Assembly (NCBI RefSeq): GCF_002338065.1
Contig: NZ_DDHJ01000004.1
Span: forward strand, 124,001 to 188,000
Length of the DNA stretch: 64,000 bases
Direction of reading: 5' to 3'
DNA from: Pseudomonas sp. UBA1879
Lineage (GTDB): Bacteria > Pseudomonadota > Gammaproteobacteria > Pseudomonadales > Pseudomonadaceae
Shown here: positions 35,498 to 44,783 of the stretch, piece after piece
Position numbering within the stretch: position 1 is the stretch's first letter
Layout of the letters: each line of letters opens with the position of its first letter
Notes under the pieces: model-generated
Databases searched by the model: none
Told to the model about the DNA's origin: nothing
What the model saw: the letters and a program-made list of their open reading frames with translations, nothing else
Position numbers and translations under genes: made by a program

Positions 35498-36335
35498 TCT
35501 CGCTGCCAAACCTTCCATCAGCCTGAGCCGCATTGCGATTTACGTCGTACTTATCGGCGCCGCGTTGGTTTATCTGGTCCCGCTGGTGGTCATGCTGCTG
35601 ACCAGCTTCAAATCCCCGGAAGACATCGGCACCGGCAACCTGCTGAGCTGGCCCACTGAAGTCACCGGCATCGGCTGGGTCAAAGCCTGGGCGACGGTCA
35701 AAGGCTACTTCCTGAATTCGATTCTGATCACCGTGCCGGCGGTGCTGATTTCTACCGCCATCGGCGCGCTCAACGGCTACGTGCTGTCGATGTGGCGCTT
35801 CCGGGGCTCGCAGATGTTCTTCGGCCTGTTGCTGTTCGGCTGCTTCCTGCCGTTCCAGACCGTGCTGCTGCCCGCGTCGTTCACCCTCGGCAAAATGGGT
35901 CTGGCCAGCACCACCACCGGCCTTGTCCTCGTTCACGTGGTCTACGGCCTGGCGTTTACCACGCTGTTCTTCCGCAACTACTACGTCAGCGTGCCAGACG
36001 CGCTGGTCAAAGCGGCGCGTCTGGACGGTGCCGGGTTCTTCACCATCTTCCGGCGGATCATTCTGCCGATGTCGACCCCGATCATCATGGTCTGCCTGAT
36101 CTGGCAGTTCACCCAGATCTGGAACGACTTCCTGTTCGGTGTGGTGTTTTCCAGCGGTGATTCGCAGCCCATCACGGTGGCGCTGAACAACCTGGTCAAC
36201 ACCAGCACCGGGGCCAAGGAATACAACGTGGACATGGCGGCGGCGATGATCGCCGGGCTGCCGACCCTGCTGGTCTATGTGGTCGCAGGCAAGTATTTCG
36301 TGCGCGGGCTAACGGCCGGCGCAGTCAAGGGGTAA
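35490..36335 (+). CDS. gtsC: Glucose ABC transporter permease GtsC
   Basis: A 281-residue MalG-type permease. Membrane helices include IAIYVVLIGAALVYLVPLVV (about residues 12-31) and FFGLLLFGCFLPFQTVLLPA. The EAA loop is PDALVKAARLDGAGFFTIFRRI near residue 170, with the QFTQIWNDFLFG region following. It overlaps gtsB by 8 bp and ends 2 bp before gtsD, a tightly packed operon. Confidence 0.93.
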   Translation: MTSLAAKPSISLSRIAIYVVLIGAALVYLVPLVVMLLTSFKSPEDIGTGNLLSWPTEVTGIGWVKAWATVKGYFLNSILITVPAVLISTAIGALNGYVLSMWRFRGSQMFFGLLLFGCFLPFQTVLLPASFTLGKMGLASTTTGLVLVHVVYGLAFTTLFFRNYYVSVPDALVKAARLDGAGFFTIFRRIILPMSTPIIMVCLIWQFTQIWNDFLFGVVFSSGDSQPITVALNNLVNTSTGAKEYNVDMAAAMIAGLPTLLVYVVAGKYFVRGLTAGAVKG

Positions 36336-36337
36336 TC

Positions 36338-37498
36338 ATGGCAACGCTCGAACTTCGCAATATAAACAAGACTTACGGGGCCGGTCTTCCGGACACCCTG
36401 AAGAACATCGAACTGTCGATCAGGGATGGCGAATTCCTGATCCTGGTCGGTCCTTCGGGCTGCGGTAAGTCGACCCTGATGAACTGCATCGCAGGCCTGG
36501 AAAACATTACCGGTGGCGCGATCATGATCGGCGACCAGGACGTCAGCGGCATGAGCCCCAAGGACCGTGACATCGCCATGGTGTTTCAGTCCTACGCGCT
36601 GTACCCGACCATGAGCGTGCGCGAGAACATTGAGTTCGGCCTGAAAATTCGCAAGATGAGCCAGGCCGACATGGATGCCGAAGTCGCCCGCGTCGCCAAG
36701 CTGCTGCAGATCGAACACCTGCTCAATCGCAAGCCGGGCCAGCTCTCAGGTGGTCAGCAACAACGGGTGGCCATGGGCCGCGCGTTGGCGCGTCGACCGA
36801 AGATCTACCTCTTCGACGAACCGCTGTCCAACCTCGACGCCAAGCTGCGGGTCGAGATGCGCACTGAAATGAAACTGATGCACCAGCGACTGAAGACCAC
36901 CACGGTCTACGTGACCCACGATCAGATCGAAGCGATGACCCTGGGCGACAAAGTCGCGGTCATGAAGGACGGCATCATCCAGCAGTTCGGTACCCCGAAG
37001 CAGATCTACAACGATCCGGCCAACCTGTTCGTTGCCAGCTTCATTGGTTCGCCGCCGATGAACTTCATCCCGCTGCGCCTGCAACGCAAGGAAGGCCGTC
37101 TGGTGGCGCTGCTCGACAGCGGTCAGGCGCGCTGCGAATTGCCGATGAACATCAACGATGCCGGTCTTGAAGACCGTGAGGTGATTCTGGGCCTTCGTCC
37201 TGAACAGATCGTGCTAGCGTCCGGTGAAGCGGCGGGGATGCCGACCATTCGCACCGAAGTGCAAGTCACCGAGCCGACCGGCCCTGACACGCTGGTGTTC
37301 GTCACTCTCAACGACAGCAAGGTTTGCTGCCGCCTGGCCCCGGATGTCGCGCCCGCCGTGGGCGAAACCCTCACCCTGCAATTCGATCCGTCCAAGGTGT
37401 TGTTGTTCGATGCCAAGACCGGCGAACGCCTGGGGGCGCTGGCCGCGCCGCAGATGACTGAAGGCATGGGTAACGTGACGCGGCTCAACCGCAACTGA
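36338..37498 (+). CDS. gtsD: Glucose ABC transporter ATP-binding protein GtsD
   Basis: A 386-residue MalK-like ATPase. Walker A is GPSGCGKST near residue 38; the ABC signature is LSGGQQQRVAMGRAL; Walker B is IYLFDEPLSNLDAKLR; the switch His is in TTVYVTHDQIEAMTLGD. The C-terminal third (residues 240-380) is the TOBE/OB regulatory region. Located between gtsC and oprB, it energises the GtsBC permease. Confidence 0.95.
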   Translation: MATLELRNINKTYGAGLPDTLKNIELSIRDGEFLILVGPSGCGKSTLMNCIAGLENITGGAIMIGDQDVSGMSPKDRDIAMVFQSYALYPTMSVRENIEFGLKIRKMSQADMDAEVARVAKLLQIEHLLNRKPGQLSGGQQQRVAMGRALARRPKIYLFDEPLSNLDAKLRVEMRTEMKLMHQRLKTTTVYVTHDQIEAMTLGDKVAVMKDGIIQQFGTPKQIYNDPANLFVASFIGSPPMNFIPLRLQRKEGRLVALLDSGQARCELPMNINDAGLEDREVILGLRPEQIVLASGEAAGMPTIRTEVQVTEPTGPDTLVFVTLNDSKVCCRLAPDVAPAVGETLTLQFDPSKVLLFDAKTGERLGALAAPQMTEGMGNVTRLNRN

Positions 37499-37606
37499 AT
37501 TCCGCGCGCAGGAGCACTGCGCTCATGAGCACCTCTGTCGGAGCGGTTTCTGCCGTTAAACGCCCCGGCGGGCACACGAAGCAAGTGGTTACAACGCTGT
37601 TTAGCT

Positions 37607-37619
37607 AATAACAATAAAA
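37607..37619 (+). promoter_or_regulatory. CA motif (Crc/Hfq-type) before oprB
   Basis: AATAACAATAAAA contains AATAACAA, a perfect AAYAAYAA. It is 15 nt upstream of the oprB start and adjoins the GAGG ribosome binding site. Confidence 0.7.
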
Positions 37620-37633
37620 CGAGGATTTAAGGG

Positions 37634-38989
37634 ATGAAGAAGGTAAAAGGCAAATCGCGCAACCAACTGCAGCTCCTCGGCGGGCTGTCGGTGATGAGCG
37701 CGTTGACACTGTCCGGAACGGCCTCCGCCATGGAGCCATTCAAGGCCAGCGAGCACCTGACAGGCGACTGGGGCGGTCTGCGCCAGGAACTGTACGACAA
37801 GGGTTATGACTTCCCGATCGAGTACGTGGGTGAGGCGGCGTCCAACCTCAATGGCGGTTACAACGACGACAGAACCGGCCGCTACAGCGACCAGTTCGCG
37901 TTTGGCGTGCAAATGGACCTGCAAAAAATCCTCGGTTGGCATGATGCGGAATTCAAGCTGGCAATCACCGAGCGTAGCGGTAACAACATCTCCAACGACC
38001 GTATCGGCGACCCGCGCGCGGGCACTCTCAGCTCCTCTCAAGAAGTGTGGGGCCGTGGTCAGACCTGGCGTCTGACGCAGATGTGGTACAAGCAGAAATT
38101 CTTCGACGGCGCTCTGGACATCAAAGTCGGTCGATTCGGCGAAGGCGAAGACTTCAACAGCTTCCCTTGCGACTTCCAGAACCTGACGCTCTGCGGCTCG
38201 CAGGTCGGTAACTACGTGAACACCTGGTACAACTGGCCAGTCAGCCAGTGGGCCGCTCGCGTGAAGTACAACATCACGCCTGAGTTCTTCGCTCAGATCG
38301 GTGTCTACGAGCAGAACCCGTCGAACCTTGAAACCGGCAACGGCTTCAAGCTCAGCGGTAGCGGTTCTCAAGGCACCGTGGTGCCAGTGGAAGTCGTGTG
38401 GTCGCCAACGATCAACTCGTTGCCGGGCGAATACCGTCTGGGCTACTACGTCAGTAACCCAAGCGCGCCTGACCTCTACGAAAACACCAATGGCCAACCG
38501 CAAGCCATCGCTGGCGGTGACTTCAAGTCTCACGACGACAAGCACGGCTGGTGGGTCGTGGCTCAGCAACAACTGACCAGCCACAACGGCGATCCATCCC
38601 GTGGTCTGAGCATCTTCGGCAACCTGACCGTGCATGACAAAGCCACCAACTACGTCGACAACTATCAGCAGATCGGTTTCGTCTACAAAGGCCCGTTCGA
38701 TGCACGTCCGAAGGATGACATCGGTATCGGTGTCGCGCGTATCCACGTCAACGACGATGCCCAGGACAACCGTCGCCTGGTCAACGCCGTCAACGGCATC
38801 GACGACTACGACAACCCGAACTTCCTGCCAATCCAGAAGACCGAATACAACTCGGAAATCTACTACGGCGTACACGTCACCGACTGGCTGACCGTGCGTC
38901 CTAACGTGCAGTACGTGAAGAGCCCGGGTGGTGTCGACGACGTCCAGAACGCGCTGGTCGCCGGTATCAAGATTCAATCCAAGTTCTAA
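37634..38989 (+). CDS. oprB: Carbohydrate-selective outer-membrane porin OprB
   Basis: A 451-residue outer-membrane porin of the OprB family admitting glucose. The signal peptide ends at TASAMEP; the mature part starts with the family block EHLTGDWGGLRQELYDKGYDF. DLQKILGWHDAEFKLAITER and KVGRFGEGEDFNSFPCDFQNLTLCGSQVG (read in two parts) are conserved, and the C-terminus ends in aromatic F as expected for BAM recognition (GIKIQSKF). A terminator follows. It completes the glucose uptake operon; a hexose mutarotase gene that often follows is not here. Confidence 0.95.
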   Translation: MKKVKGKSRNQLQLLGGLSVMSALTLSGTASAMEPFKASEHLTGDWGGLRQELYDKGYDFPIEYVGEAASNLNGGYNDDRTGRYSDQFAFGVQMDLQKILGWHDAEFKLAITERSGNNISNDRIGDPRAGTLSSSQEVWGRGQTWRLTQMWYKQKFFDGALDIKVGRFGEGEDFNSFPCDFQNLTLCGSQVGNYVNTWYNWPVSQWAARVKYNITPEFFAQIGVYEQNPSNLETGNGFKLSGSGSQGTVVPVEVVWSPTINSLPGEYRLGYYVSNPSAPDLYENTNGQPQAIAGGDFKSHDDKHGWWVVAQQQLTSHNGDPSRGLSIFGNLTVHDKATNYVDNYQQIGFVYKGPFDARPKDDIGIGVARIHVNDDAQDNRRLVNAVNGIDDYDNPNFLPIQKTEYNSEIYYGVHVTDWLTVRPNVQYVKSPGGVDDVQNALVAGIKIQSKF

Positions 38990-39071
38990 ACGTTCCAACG
39001 ATGTGCGGACCGCTCCTCCGCACATCGCTCTCTGATGTGCTTCACAAACGATCAAGGGTCGTGTGTGCTTT

Positions 39072-39101
39072 ACGGGCAGCTTGACTGCCCGTTTTTTTCT
39101 T
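39072..39101 (+). terminator. Terminator after oprB
   Basis: ACGGGCAGCTTGACTGCCCGTTTTTTTC is a compact GC stem with a T-run, about 85 bp after oprB. A second hairpin ATGTGCGGACCGCTCCTCCGCACAT lies at 39001-39025 nearer the gene. Confidence 0.85.
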
Positions 39102-39222
39102 TTCGGTGCGACTGCTTCGTTTTTGTTCTACGCAAACAGCGGCGTTTCATGCTGCCGCGCGGGAGATGTGAGAGGGGGAGGGGCACCTGCAGCCTTCCAT
39201 GGCCGCACGGCGCTACAGCGAC

Positions 39223-40806
39223 TTAGTGATGTTCACGCGTTGCGCGGAATTTTATATCCGGCCAGCGCTCTTCCATCAGGCTCAGATTGACCCGCGTGGG
39301 CGCGAGGTAGGTCAGGTGACCGCCGCCGTCCAGTGCCAGGTTTTCCACGGCCTTGTTCTCGAATTCTTCGAGCTTCTTCTTGTCGCTCGAATCGATCCAG
39401 CGGGCAGACCATACCGTGATGGGCTCGTAGGAGCATTCCACCTTGTACTCTTCCTTCAGACGGCTCGCGACCACGTCGAACTGCAGCACACCGACGGCGC
39501 CGAGAATGATGTCGTTGCTGCGCTGCGGGAAGAACACCTGGGTCGCGCCTTCTTCGGCCAGTTGCTGCAGACCCTGACGCAGCTGCTTGGATTTCAGCGG
39601 GTCACGCAGACGAACGCGACGGAACAGTTCCGGGGCGAAGTGCGGGATGCCGGTGAAGCCCAGGCCTTCGCCTTCGGTGAAGGTGTCGCCGATCTGGATC
39701 GTGCCGTGGTTGTGCAGACCGATGATGTCGCCGGCGTAGGCTTCTTCCAGTTGCTCACGCTCGCTGGAGAAGAACGTCAGGGCGTCACCGATGCGCACGT
39801 CCTTGCCGGTGCGGACATGGCGCATTTTCATGCCCTTGTCGTACTTGCCCGAACAGATGCGCATGAACGCGATGCGGTCGCGGTGCTTGGGGTCCATGTT
39901 CGCCTGAATCTTGAACACGAAGCCCGAGAACTTCTCTTCCACCGGCTCGACGGTGCGCTCGTTGGCCACCCGCGCCAACGGCTTCGGCGCCCAGTCCACC
40001 ACGGCGTCAAGCACGTGATCGACACCGAAGTTGCCCAGTGCAGTCCCGAAGAACACCGGGGTCAATTGGCCGTCGAGGAATTCCTGCTGGTCGAAGGTGT
40101 GGCAAGCGCCCTGCACCAATTCCAGTTGATCGACGAAACGGTCGTACTCGTCGCCCAAGTGAGCGCGAGCTTCGTCGGAGTCCAGCTTCTGGATGATCTT
40201 GGTTTCGGTACGCTCATGACCATGACCGGCGGTGTAGACGATGATGTAGTCGTCGGCCAGGTGATAGACACCCTTGAAGTCGCGGTAGCAGCCGATGGGC
40301 CAGGTGATCGGCGCAGCCTTGATCTTCAGCACCGCTTCGATTTCGTCCAGCAACTCGATCGGGTCGCGAATGTCGCGGTCCAGCTTGTTGATGAAGCTGA
40401 CGATGGGCGTGTCGCGCAGACGGCAGACGTCCATCAGGGCGATGGTCCGCGGCTCGACGCCTTTACCACCGTCGAGCACCATCAACGCCGAATCCACTGC
40501 GGTCAGAGTGCGGTAGGTGTCTTCCGAGAAGTCTTCGTGGCCCGGGGTGTCGAGCAGGTTGATCATGTGTTCGCGATAGGGGAACTGCATGACCGACGTG
40601 GTAATGGAAATACCCCGCTGCTTTTCCATCTCCATCCAGTCGGAGGTGGCATGGCGGTCGGACTTGCGGGACTTCACCGTACCGGCGACGGCAATGGCCT
40701 TGCCCATCAGCAGCAGCTTTTCGGTGATGGTGGTCTTACCGGCGTCGGGGTGAGAAATGATGGCGAAAGTGCGGCGTTTCGCGACTTCGGCGGCCTGTCT
40801 GGTCAT
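39223..40806 (-). CDS. prfC: Peptide chain release factor 3 PrfC
   Basis: A 527-residue GTPase that recycles release factors RF1/RF2 from the ribosome. G1 is ISHPDAGKTTITEKLL near residue 17, followed by the switch region GISITTSVMQFPY and G3 DTPGHEDFSEDTYR; G4 is FINKLDRD. The C-terminal 200 residues carry the RF3-specific domains. Length is normal (527-529). It is convergent with oprB and divergent from the osmoprotectant operon. Confidence 0.97.
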   Translation of the reverse strand: MTRQAAEVAKRRTFAIISHPDAGKTTITEKLLLMGKAIAVAGTVKSRKSDRHATSDWMEMEKQRGISITTSVMQFPYREHMINLLDTPGHEDFSEDTYRTLTAVDSALMVLDGGKGVEPRTIALMDVCRLRDTPIVSFINKLDRDIRDPIELLDEIEAVLKIKAAPITWPIGCYRDFKGVYHLADDYIIVYTAGHGHERTETKIIQKLDSDEARAHLGDEYDRFVDQLELVQGACHTFDQQEFLDGQLTPVFFGTALGNFGVDHVLDAVVDWAPKPLARVANERTVEPVEEKFSGFVFKIQANMDPKHRDRIAFMRICSGKYDKGMKMRHVRTGKDVRIGDALTFFSSEREQLEEAYAGDIIGLHNHGTIQIGDTFTEGEGLGFTGIPHFAPELFRRVRLRDPLKSKQLRQGLQQLAEEGATQVFFPQRSNDIILGAVGVLQFDVVASRLKEEYKVECSYEPITVWSARWIDSSDKKKLEEFENKAVENLALDGGGHLTYLAPTRVNLSLMEERWPDIKFRATREHH

Positions 40807-41138
40807 GGGAAATCGCCCGAAAGGTGATTCAAAAAAGGGCGGCGATTATAGCTCAAACGAACGCAATAACCGAACCGTTCAGTCAATCAGGGGTGGCCAA
40901 ATAGCATCTTGCATGGGAACCTTTGCGGTTCCGGAGACGTCCACTCCCTGGCAACGAAATGCGCCAAGGGATGCAAAATCAGCAAGTTAGCTTGACGAAG
41001 CTGCGCTCATGGCTTGTGTTTTCGCCGAGGTTCAACCCTTTCCGGCGACCCACCCGCTGCTCTTCGCGAACGTTCGTCGCTGGCTTGAGCCAGTCCCTCA
41101 GTGCGAGGCGTTCGCCGACTGAAATAAGGAGTCCGCCC
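40807..41138 (+). other. Gene-free region between prfC and the osmoprotectant operon
   Basis: These 332 bp contain no convincing gene. A small perfect hairpin GGAACC-TTTGC-GGTTCC is at 40916-40932. AAGGAG at 41127-41132 is the ribosome binding site for the GTG start at 41139. An upstream in-frame ATG at 40923 was rejected because the extra 72 residues are not membrane-like or conserved in appearance. Confidence 0.45.
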
Positions 41139-41852
41139 GTGGCTAATCGCTATGGCAAGGGGCTATTAGGAGGCACGACTGCTGTCGTACTCCTGGCCCT
41201 GCTGATCCACTGGATCGGCATCGATACGCTCAAGCAGTACCAGGATGATTTGCTGTTCTACCTGCAAGCCCACGTGATGCTGGTCCTTGCATCGATGCTG
41301 GCGGCACTGGTGGTCGGGATCCCGACCGGCATTGTGCTAAGCCGACCGAACATGGTTGGCCGCGCCGAACGTTTCATGCAGATCTTCAACATCGGTAACA
41401 CCGTTCCCCCTCTTGCAGTGCTGGCCATCGCCCTGGGCGTTCTGGGTATTGGCAGCGGACCTGCGATCTTCGCGCTGTTCCTCGCCTCATTGTTGCCCAT
41501 CGTGCGCAACACCTACGAAGGTCTGAAAAACGTTCAGGGTTCTCTTAAAGAAGCCGCCACCGGCATCGGCATGACACCGCGTCAGGTGTTGTGGCGCGTC
41601 GAGCTGCCCAATGCCGTGCCGATCATCATCGGCGGCGTGCGGGTCGCGTTGGCGATCAACGTCGGGACCGCGCCACTGGCGTTCCTGATCGGCGCCAACA
41701 GCCTTGGCAGCCTGATCTTCCCGGGCATCGCCCTGAACAATCAGCCGCAACTGGTGCTGGGGGCCGCCTGTACCGCGCTGCTCGCCCTGTTGCTCGATGG
41801 CGCCGTGACCCTGGCGAGTCGTCTTTGGCTGGAACGTGGCCTGGCTCGCTAA
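41139..41852 (+). CDS. Osmoprotectant-type ABC transporter permease (first)
   Basis: A 237-residue permease of the OpuC/ProW class, which imports quaternary amines such as choline, glycine betaine or carnitine. Six membrane helices are visible, including VMLVLASMLAALVVGIPTGI and FNIGNTVPPLAVLAIALGVL. The EAA loop is SLKEAATGIGMTPRQVLWRVELPNAVP, read in two parts around residues 130-156. The GTG at 41139 has AAGGAG before it. It starts a four-gene operon: permease, binding protein, permease, ATPase. Confidence 0.88.
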   Translation: MANRYGKGLLGGTTAVVLLALLIHWIGIDTLKQYQDDLLFYLQAHVMLVLASMLAALVVGIPTGIVLSRPNMVGRAERFMQIFNIGNTVPPLAVLAIALGVLGIGSGPAIFALFLASLLPIVRNTYEGLKNVQGSLKEAATGIGMTPRQVLWRVELPNAVPIIIGGVRVALAINVGTAPLAFLIGANSLGSLIFPGIALNNQPQLVLGAACTALLALLLDGAVTLASRLWLERGLAR

Positions 41853-41878
41853 CGGGCCGCGCAGAGAAAGGAATTCCC

Positions 41879-42835
41879 ATGAAGACGTTATGCACATTAA
41901 TAGTGGGCGCGGGCCTGTTGCTGGCCGGGTTTACCCAGGCGGCGGAAATGCCGGTGTTGCGCATCGGCGCCCGGGTGTTCACCGAACAGACGATCCTCGC
42001 TGAACTGACCGCGCAATACCTGCGTGACAAAGGCTATCAAGTCCAGATCACCGGCGGCCTCGGCAGTAACCTGGCGCGCAGTGCGCAGGAATCCGGCCAG
42101 CTCGACATGCTCTGGGAATACACCGGCGTGTCGCTGGTGGCCTACAACCATGTCGACGAAAAGCTCGACAGCGAGCAGACCTACCAGCGGGTCAAGGAAC
42201 TGGACGCGAAGAAGGGCCTGGTGTGGCTGTCGCCGTCGAAATTCAACAACACCTATGCGCTGGCCCTGCCGGACAAAGTGGCGCAGCAATATCCGCAGGT
42301 GACCAATGTCTCGGGCCTGACGGAGGTGCTTAAAGATGAAGCGAAGGAGGGGCATATCGTCGCGCTCGACACTGAGTTCGCCAACCGTTCCGACGGTCTG
42401 GTGGGGCTGGTCAAGCACTACGACATGAACTTGAGCCGAGAAAACACGCGCCAAATGGACGCGGGTCTGGTTTACACCGCGCTGAAAAACGGGCAGGTGT
42501 TCGCCGGTCTGGTGTACACCACCGATGGGCGGTTGAACGCCTTCAAGCTCAAAGTGTTGGATGACGACAAGCACTACTTCCCTGACTACACCGCTGCGCC
42601 GGTGGTGCGCAAAGCGTTCCTGGATCAGCACCCGCAACTGGCTGAACAGCTCAAGCCCCTGGCCGCGCTGTTGGATAACCAGACCATGATCGACCTGAAC
42701 GCGCGCATCGACGTCAATCATGAAAGCCCTACGGTCGTGGCGGCCGATTTCCTGCGCACGCACCCGATCAATCCTTCTGCTGAAAGCGTGCCGATCAAGC
42801 AGACGCCCGTCGAGCAACAGGAGAAGAAACTATGA
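41879..42835 (+). CDS. Osmoprotectant-type ABC transporter substrate-binding protein
   Basis: A 318-residue periplasmic protein of the OpuAC/OsmF (YehZ-like) family. The signal peptide ends at GFTQAAEMP; the mature part starts with IGARVFTEQTILAELTAQYL and GGLGSNLARSAQESGQLDM, the family core, followed by the WEYTGVSL motif around the ligand site. Quaternary-amine binding is inferred from the family; the precise ligand cannot be read from sequence. It overlaps the next permease by 4 bp. Confidence 0.9.
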   Translation: MKTLCTLIVGAGLLLAGFTQAAEMPVLRIGARVFTEQTILAELTAQYLRDKGYQVQITGGLGSNLARSAQESGQLDMLWEYTGVSLVAYNHVDEKLDSEQTYQRVKELDAKKGLVWLSPSKFNNTYALALPDKVAQQYPQVTNVSGLTEVLKDEAKEGHIVALDTEFANRSDGLVGLVKHYDMNLSRENTRQMDAGLVYTALKNGQVFAGLVYTTDGRLNAFKLKVLDDDKHYFPDYTAAPVVRKAFLDQHPQLAEQLKPLAALLDNQTMIDLNARIDVNHESPTVVAADFLRTHPINPSAESVPIKQTPVEQQEKKL

Positions 42836-43485
42836 GCTTCTGGAGCGCGTTTTCCCATCTGGACTGGAATCAAGTGTTTCACCTGACCCTGCAACACATC
42901 ACCCTCGTCGGCATCGCAGTGACCCTGGCCATTCTGGTGGGCGTGCCATTGGGCGTGTTCATGACCCGCTTTCCGGCCCTCGCCGGTCCCCTTCAAGCCA
43001 GTGCCACGGTGCTGCTGACCGTGCCGTCGATCGCGCTGTTCGGCCTGCTGCTGCCGTTCTATTCCAAGTTTGGCCAGGGCCTTGGCCCGTTGCCTGCGAT
43101 CACGGCGGTGTTCCTGTACTCACTGCTGCCCATCATGCGCAACACCTACCTGGCGCTGACCGGTGTCGAGCCTGGCATTCGCGAAGCAGCACGCGGCATC
43201 GGCATGACCTTCGGCCAACGCTTGCGCATGGTCGAACTGCCGATTGCCGTGCCGGTGATCCTGGCCGGTGTGCGCACCGCCGTGGTCATGAACATCGGCG
43301 TCATGACCATCGCCGCCACCATCGGCGCCGGGGGGCTCGGCGTACTCATCCTCGCTTCCATCAGCCGCAGCGACATGTCGATGCTGATCGTCGGCGCTGT
43401 ACTGGTCAGCATTCTGGCCATCTTCGCTGACCTGCTTCTGCAATGGCTGCAACGCTCGCTGACTCCAAAAGGATTGCTCAAATGA
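42832..43485 (+). CDS. Osmoprotectant-type ABC transporter permease (second)
   Basis: A 217-residue permease of the same class as the gene at 41139, with which it shares the EAA region (GIREAARGIGMTFGQRLRMVELPIAVPVI, read in two parts around residues 118-146) and the MNIGVMTIAATIGAGGLG helix. The two would form the heterodimeric channel. It overlaps both neighbours by 4 bp (ATGA-type), so expression is coupled. Confidence 0.9.
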   Translation: MSFWSAFSHLDWNQVFHLTLQHITLVGIAVTLAILVGVPLGVFMTRFPALAGPLQASATVLLTVPSIALFGLLLPFYSKFGQGLGPLPAITAVFLYSLLPIMRNTYLALTGVEPGIREAARGIGMTFGQRLRMVELPIAVPVILAGVRTAVVMNIGVMTIAATIGAGGLGVLILASISRSDMSMLIVGAVLVSILAIFADLLLQWLQRSLTPKGLLK

Positions 43486-44663
43486 CTGCCAAGACCATGA
43501 TCGAACTGCAAGACCTCACCAAGACTTTCCAGAGCAACGGCAAGGAAGTGAAGGCCGTCGATGCCGTGAGCCTGACCGTCAACGAAGGCGAGATCTGTGT
43601 ATTCCTGGGTCCTTCCGGCTGCGGCAAGAGCACGACGCTGAAAATGATCAACCGCCTGATCACGCCGACGTCTGGCAAAGTGTTGATCAATGGCGAAGAC
43701 ACGACGCAACTGGATGAAGTCACCCTGCGTCGCAACATTGGTTATGTGATTCAACAGATCGGCCTGTTCCCTAACATGACCATCGAAGAAAACATCGTGG
43801 TCGTGCCCAAGCTGCTGGGCTGGGACAAACAGAAATGTCACGACCGCGCCCGCGAGCTGATGAGCATGATCAAGCTGGAGCCGAAGCAGTATTTGCATCG
43901 CTATCCGCGTGAATTGTCGGGGGGGCAGCAACAGCGCATCGGCGTGATCCGAGCGCTGGCGGCCGACGCGCCGTTGCTGTTGATGGATGAGCCGTTCGGT
44001 GCGGTCGACCCAATCAACCGCGAGATGATCCAGAACGAATTCTTCGAGATGCAACGTGCGCTGAACAAGACCGTAATCATGGTCAGCCACGACATTGATG
44101 AAGCCATCAAGCTAGGCGACAAGATCGCCATCTTCCGTGCCGGTAAACTGCTGCAGATCGATCATCCGGACACCTTGCTGGCGCACCCGGCGGACGAGTT
44201 CGTCAGCAATTTCGTTGGCCAGGACAGCACCCTCAAGCGCCTGCTGTTGGTGAAAGCCGAAGACGCCGCCGACAACGCGCCCAGCGTCAGCCCGGAAACG
44301 CCGGTGGCCGAGGCCCTGGAAGCGATGGACGAAAACGACCGCCGCTACGTGGTCGTCACCGACGCTGCGAACAAAGCGCTGGGCTACGTGCGCCGCCGCG
44401 ACCTGCACCGCCAGACAGGCACCTGCGAGCAATACCTGCGTCCGTTCAACGCCACCGCTGCCTACGACGAACACCTGCGCATCCTGCTGTCGCGCATGTA
44501 CGAGTTCAACCGCGCCTGGCTGCCGGTGCTGGATGCCGAAAACGTGTTCCTCGGCGAAGTGACTCAGGAGTCGATTGCGGCGTACTTGAGTTCGGGGCAA
44601 TCCCGAGGCAAGAAAACCAGCATCGTGTCACCAGCGGAAGCGGCCGAACAAGCGGCGAGCTAG
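43482..44663 (+). CDS. Osmoprotectant-type ABC transporter ATP-binding protein with CBS domains
   Basis: A 393-residue ATPase of the ProV/OpuCA type. Walker A is GPSGCGKST near residue 43; Q-loop context YVIQQIGLFPNMT; signature LSGGQQQRIGVIRAL; Walker B LLLMDEPFGAVDP; switch His in VMVSHDIDEAIKLGD. The C-terminal third (about 250-370) contains a CBS-domain pair (VAEALEAMDENDRRYVVV and LPVLDAENVFLGEVTQES), which in OpuA-type importers senses ionic strength or cyclic-di-AMP. This last gene ends the operon. A degenerate REP-like inverted repeat (TCCGGTTTGC/GCAAGCCGGA) lies just after, at about 44677-44730. Confidence 0.92.
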   Translation: MTAKTMIELQDLTKTFQSNGKEVKAVDAVSLTVNEGEICVFLGPSGCGKSTTLKMINRLITPTSGKVLINGEDTTQLDEVTLRRNIGYVIQQIGLFPNMTIEENIVVVPKLLGWDKQKCHDRARELMSMIKLEPKQYLHRYPRELSGGQQQRIGVIRALAADAPLLLMDEPFGAVDPINREMIQNEFFEMQRALNKTVIMVSHDIDEAIKLGDKIAIFRAGKLLQIDHPDTLLAHPADEFVSNFVGQDSTLKRLLLVKAEDAADNAPSVSPETPVAEALEAMDENDRRYVVVTDAANKALGYVRRRDLHRQTGTCEQYLRPFNATAAYDEHLRILLSRMYEFNRAWLPVLDAENVFLGEVTQESIAAYLSSGQSRGKKTSIVSPAEAAEQAAS

Positions 44664-44783
44664 GGCTTATGCAGCCTTCCGGTTTGCTGGCGGTGGCGTA
44701 TTCAAGAGCGCTGCCGTCGGCAAGCCGGACTGCTTCAGCTAGCGTACGTTCTCTCGCGGCGCATTCATTCGTGGGACGCTCCC

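Noticed and set aside
40923..41138. N-terminal extension of the first osmoprotectant permease
   Set aside because: The extension is not membrane-like and AAGGAG precedes the GTG at 41139.
44677..44730. Terminator or REP after the osmoprotectant ATPase gene
   Set aside because: Arms TCCGGTTTGC/GCAAGCCGGA are too short and far apart to call firmly; mentioned only as degenerate.
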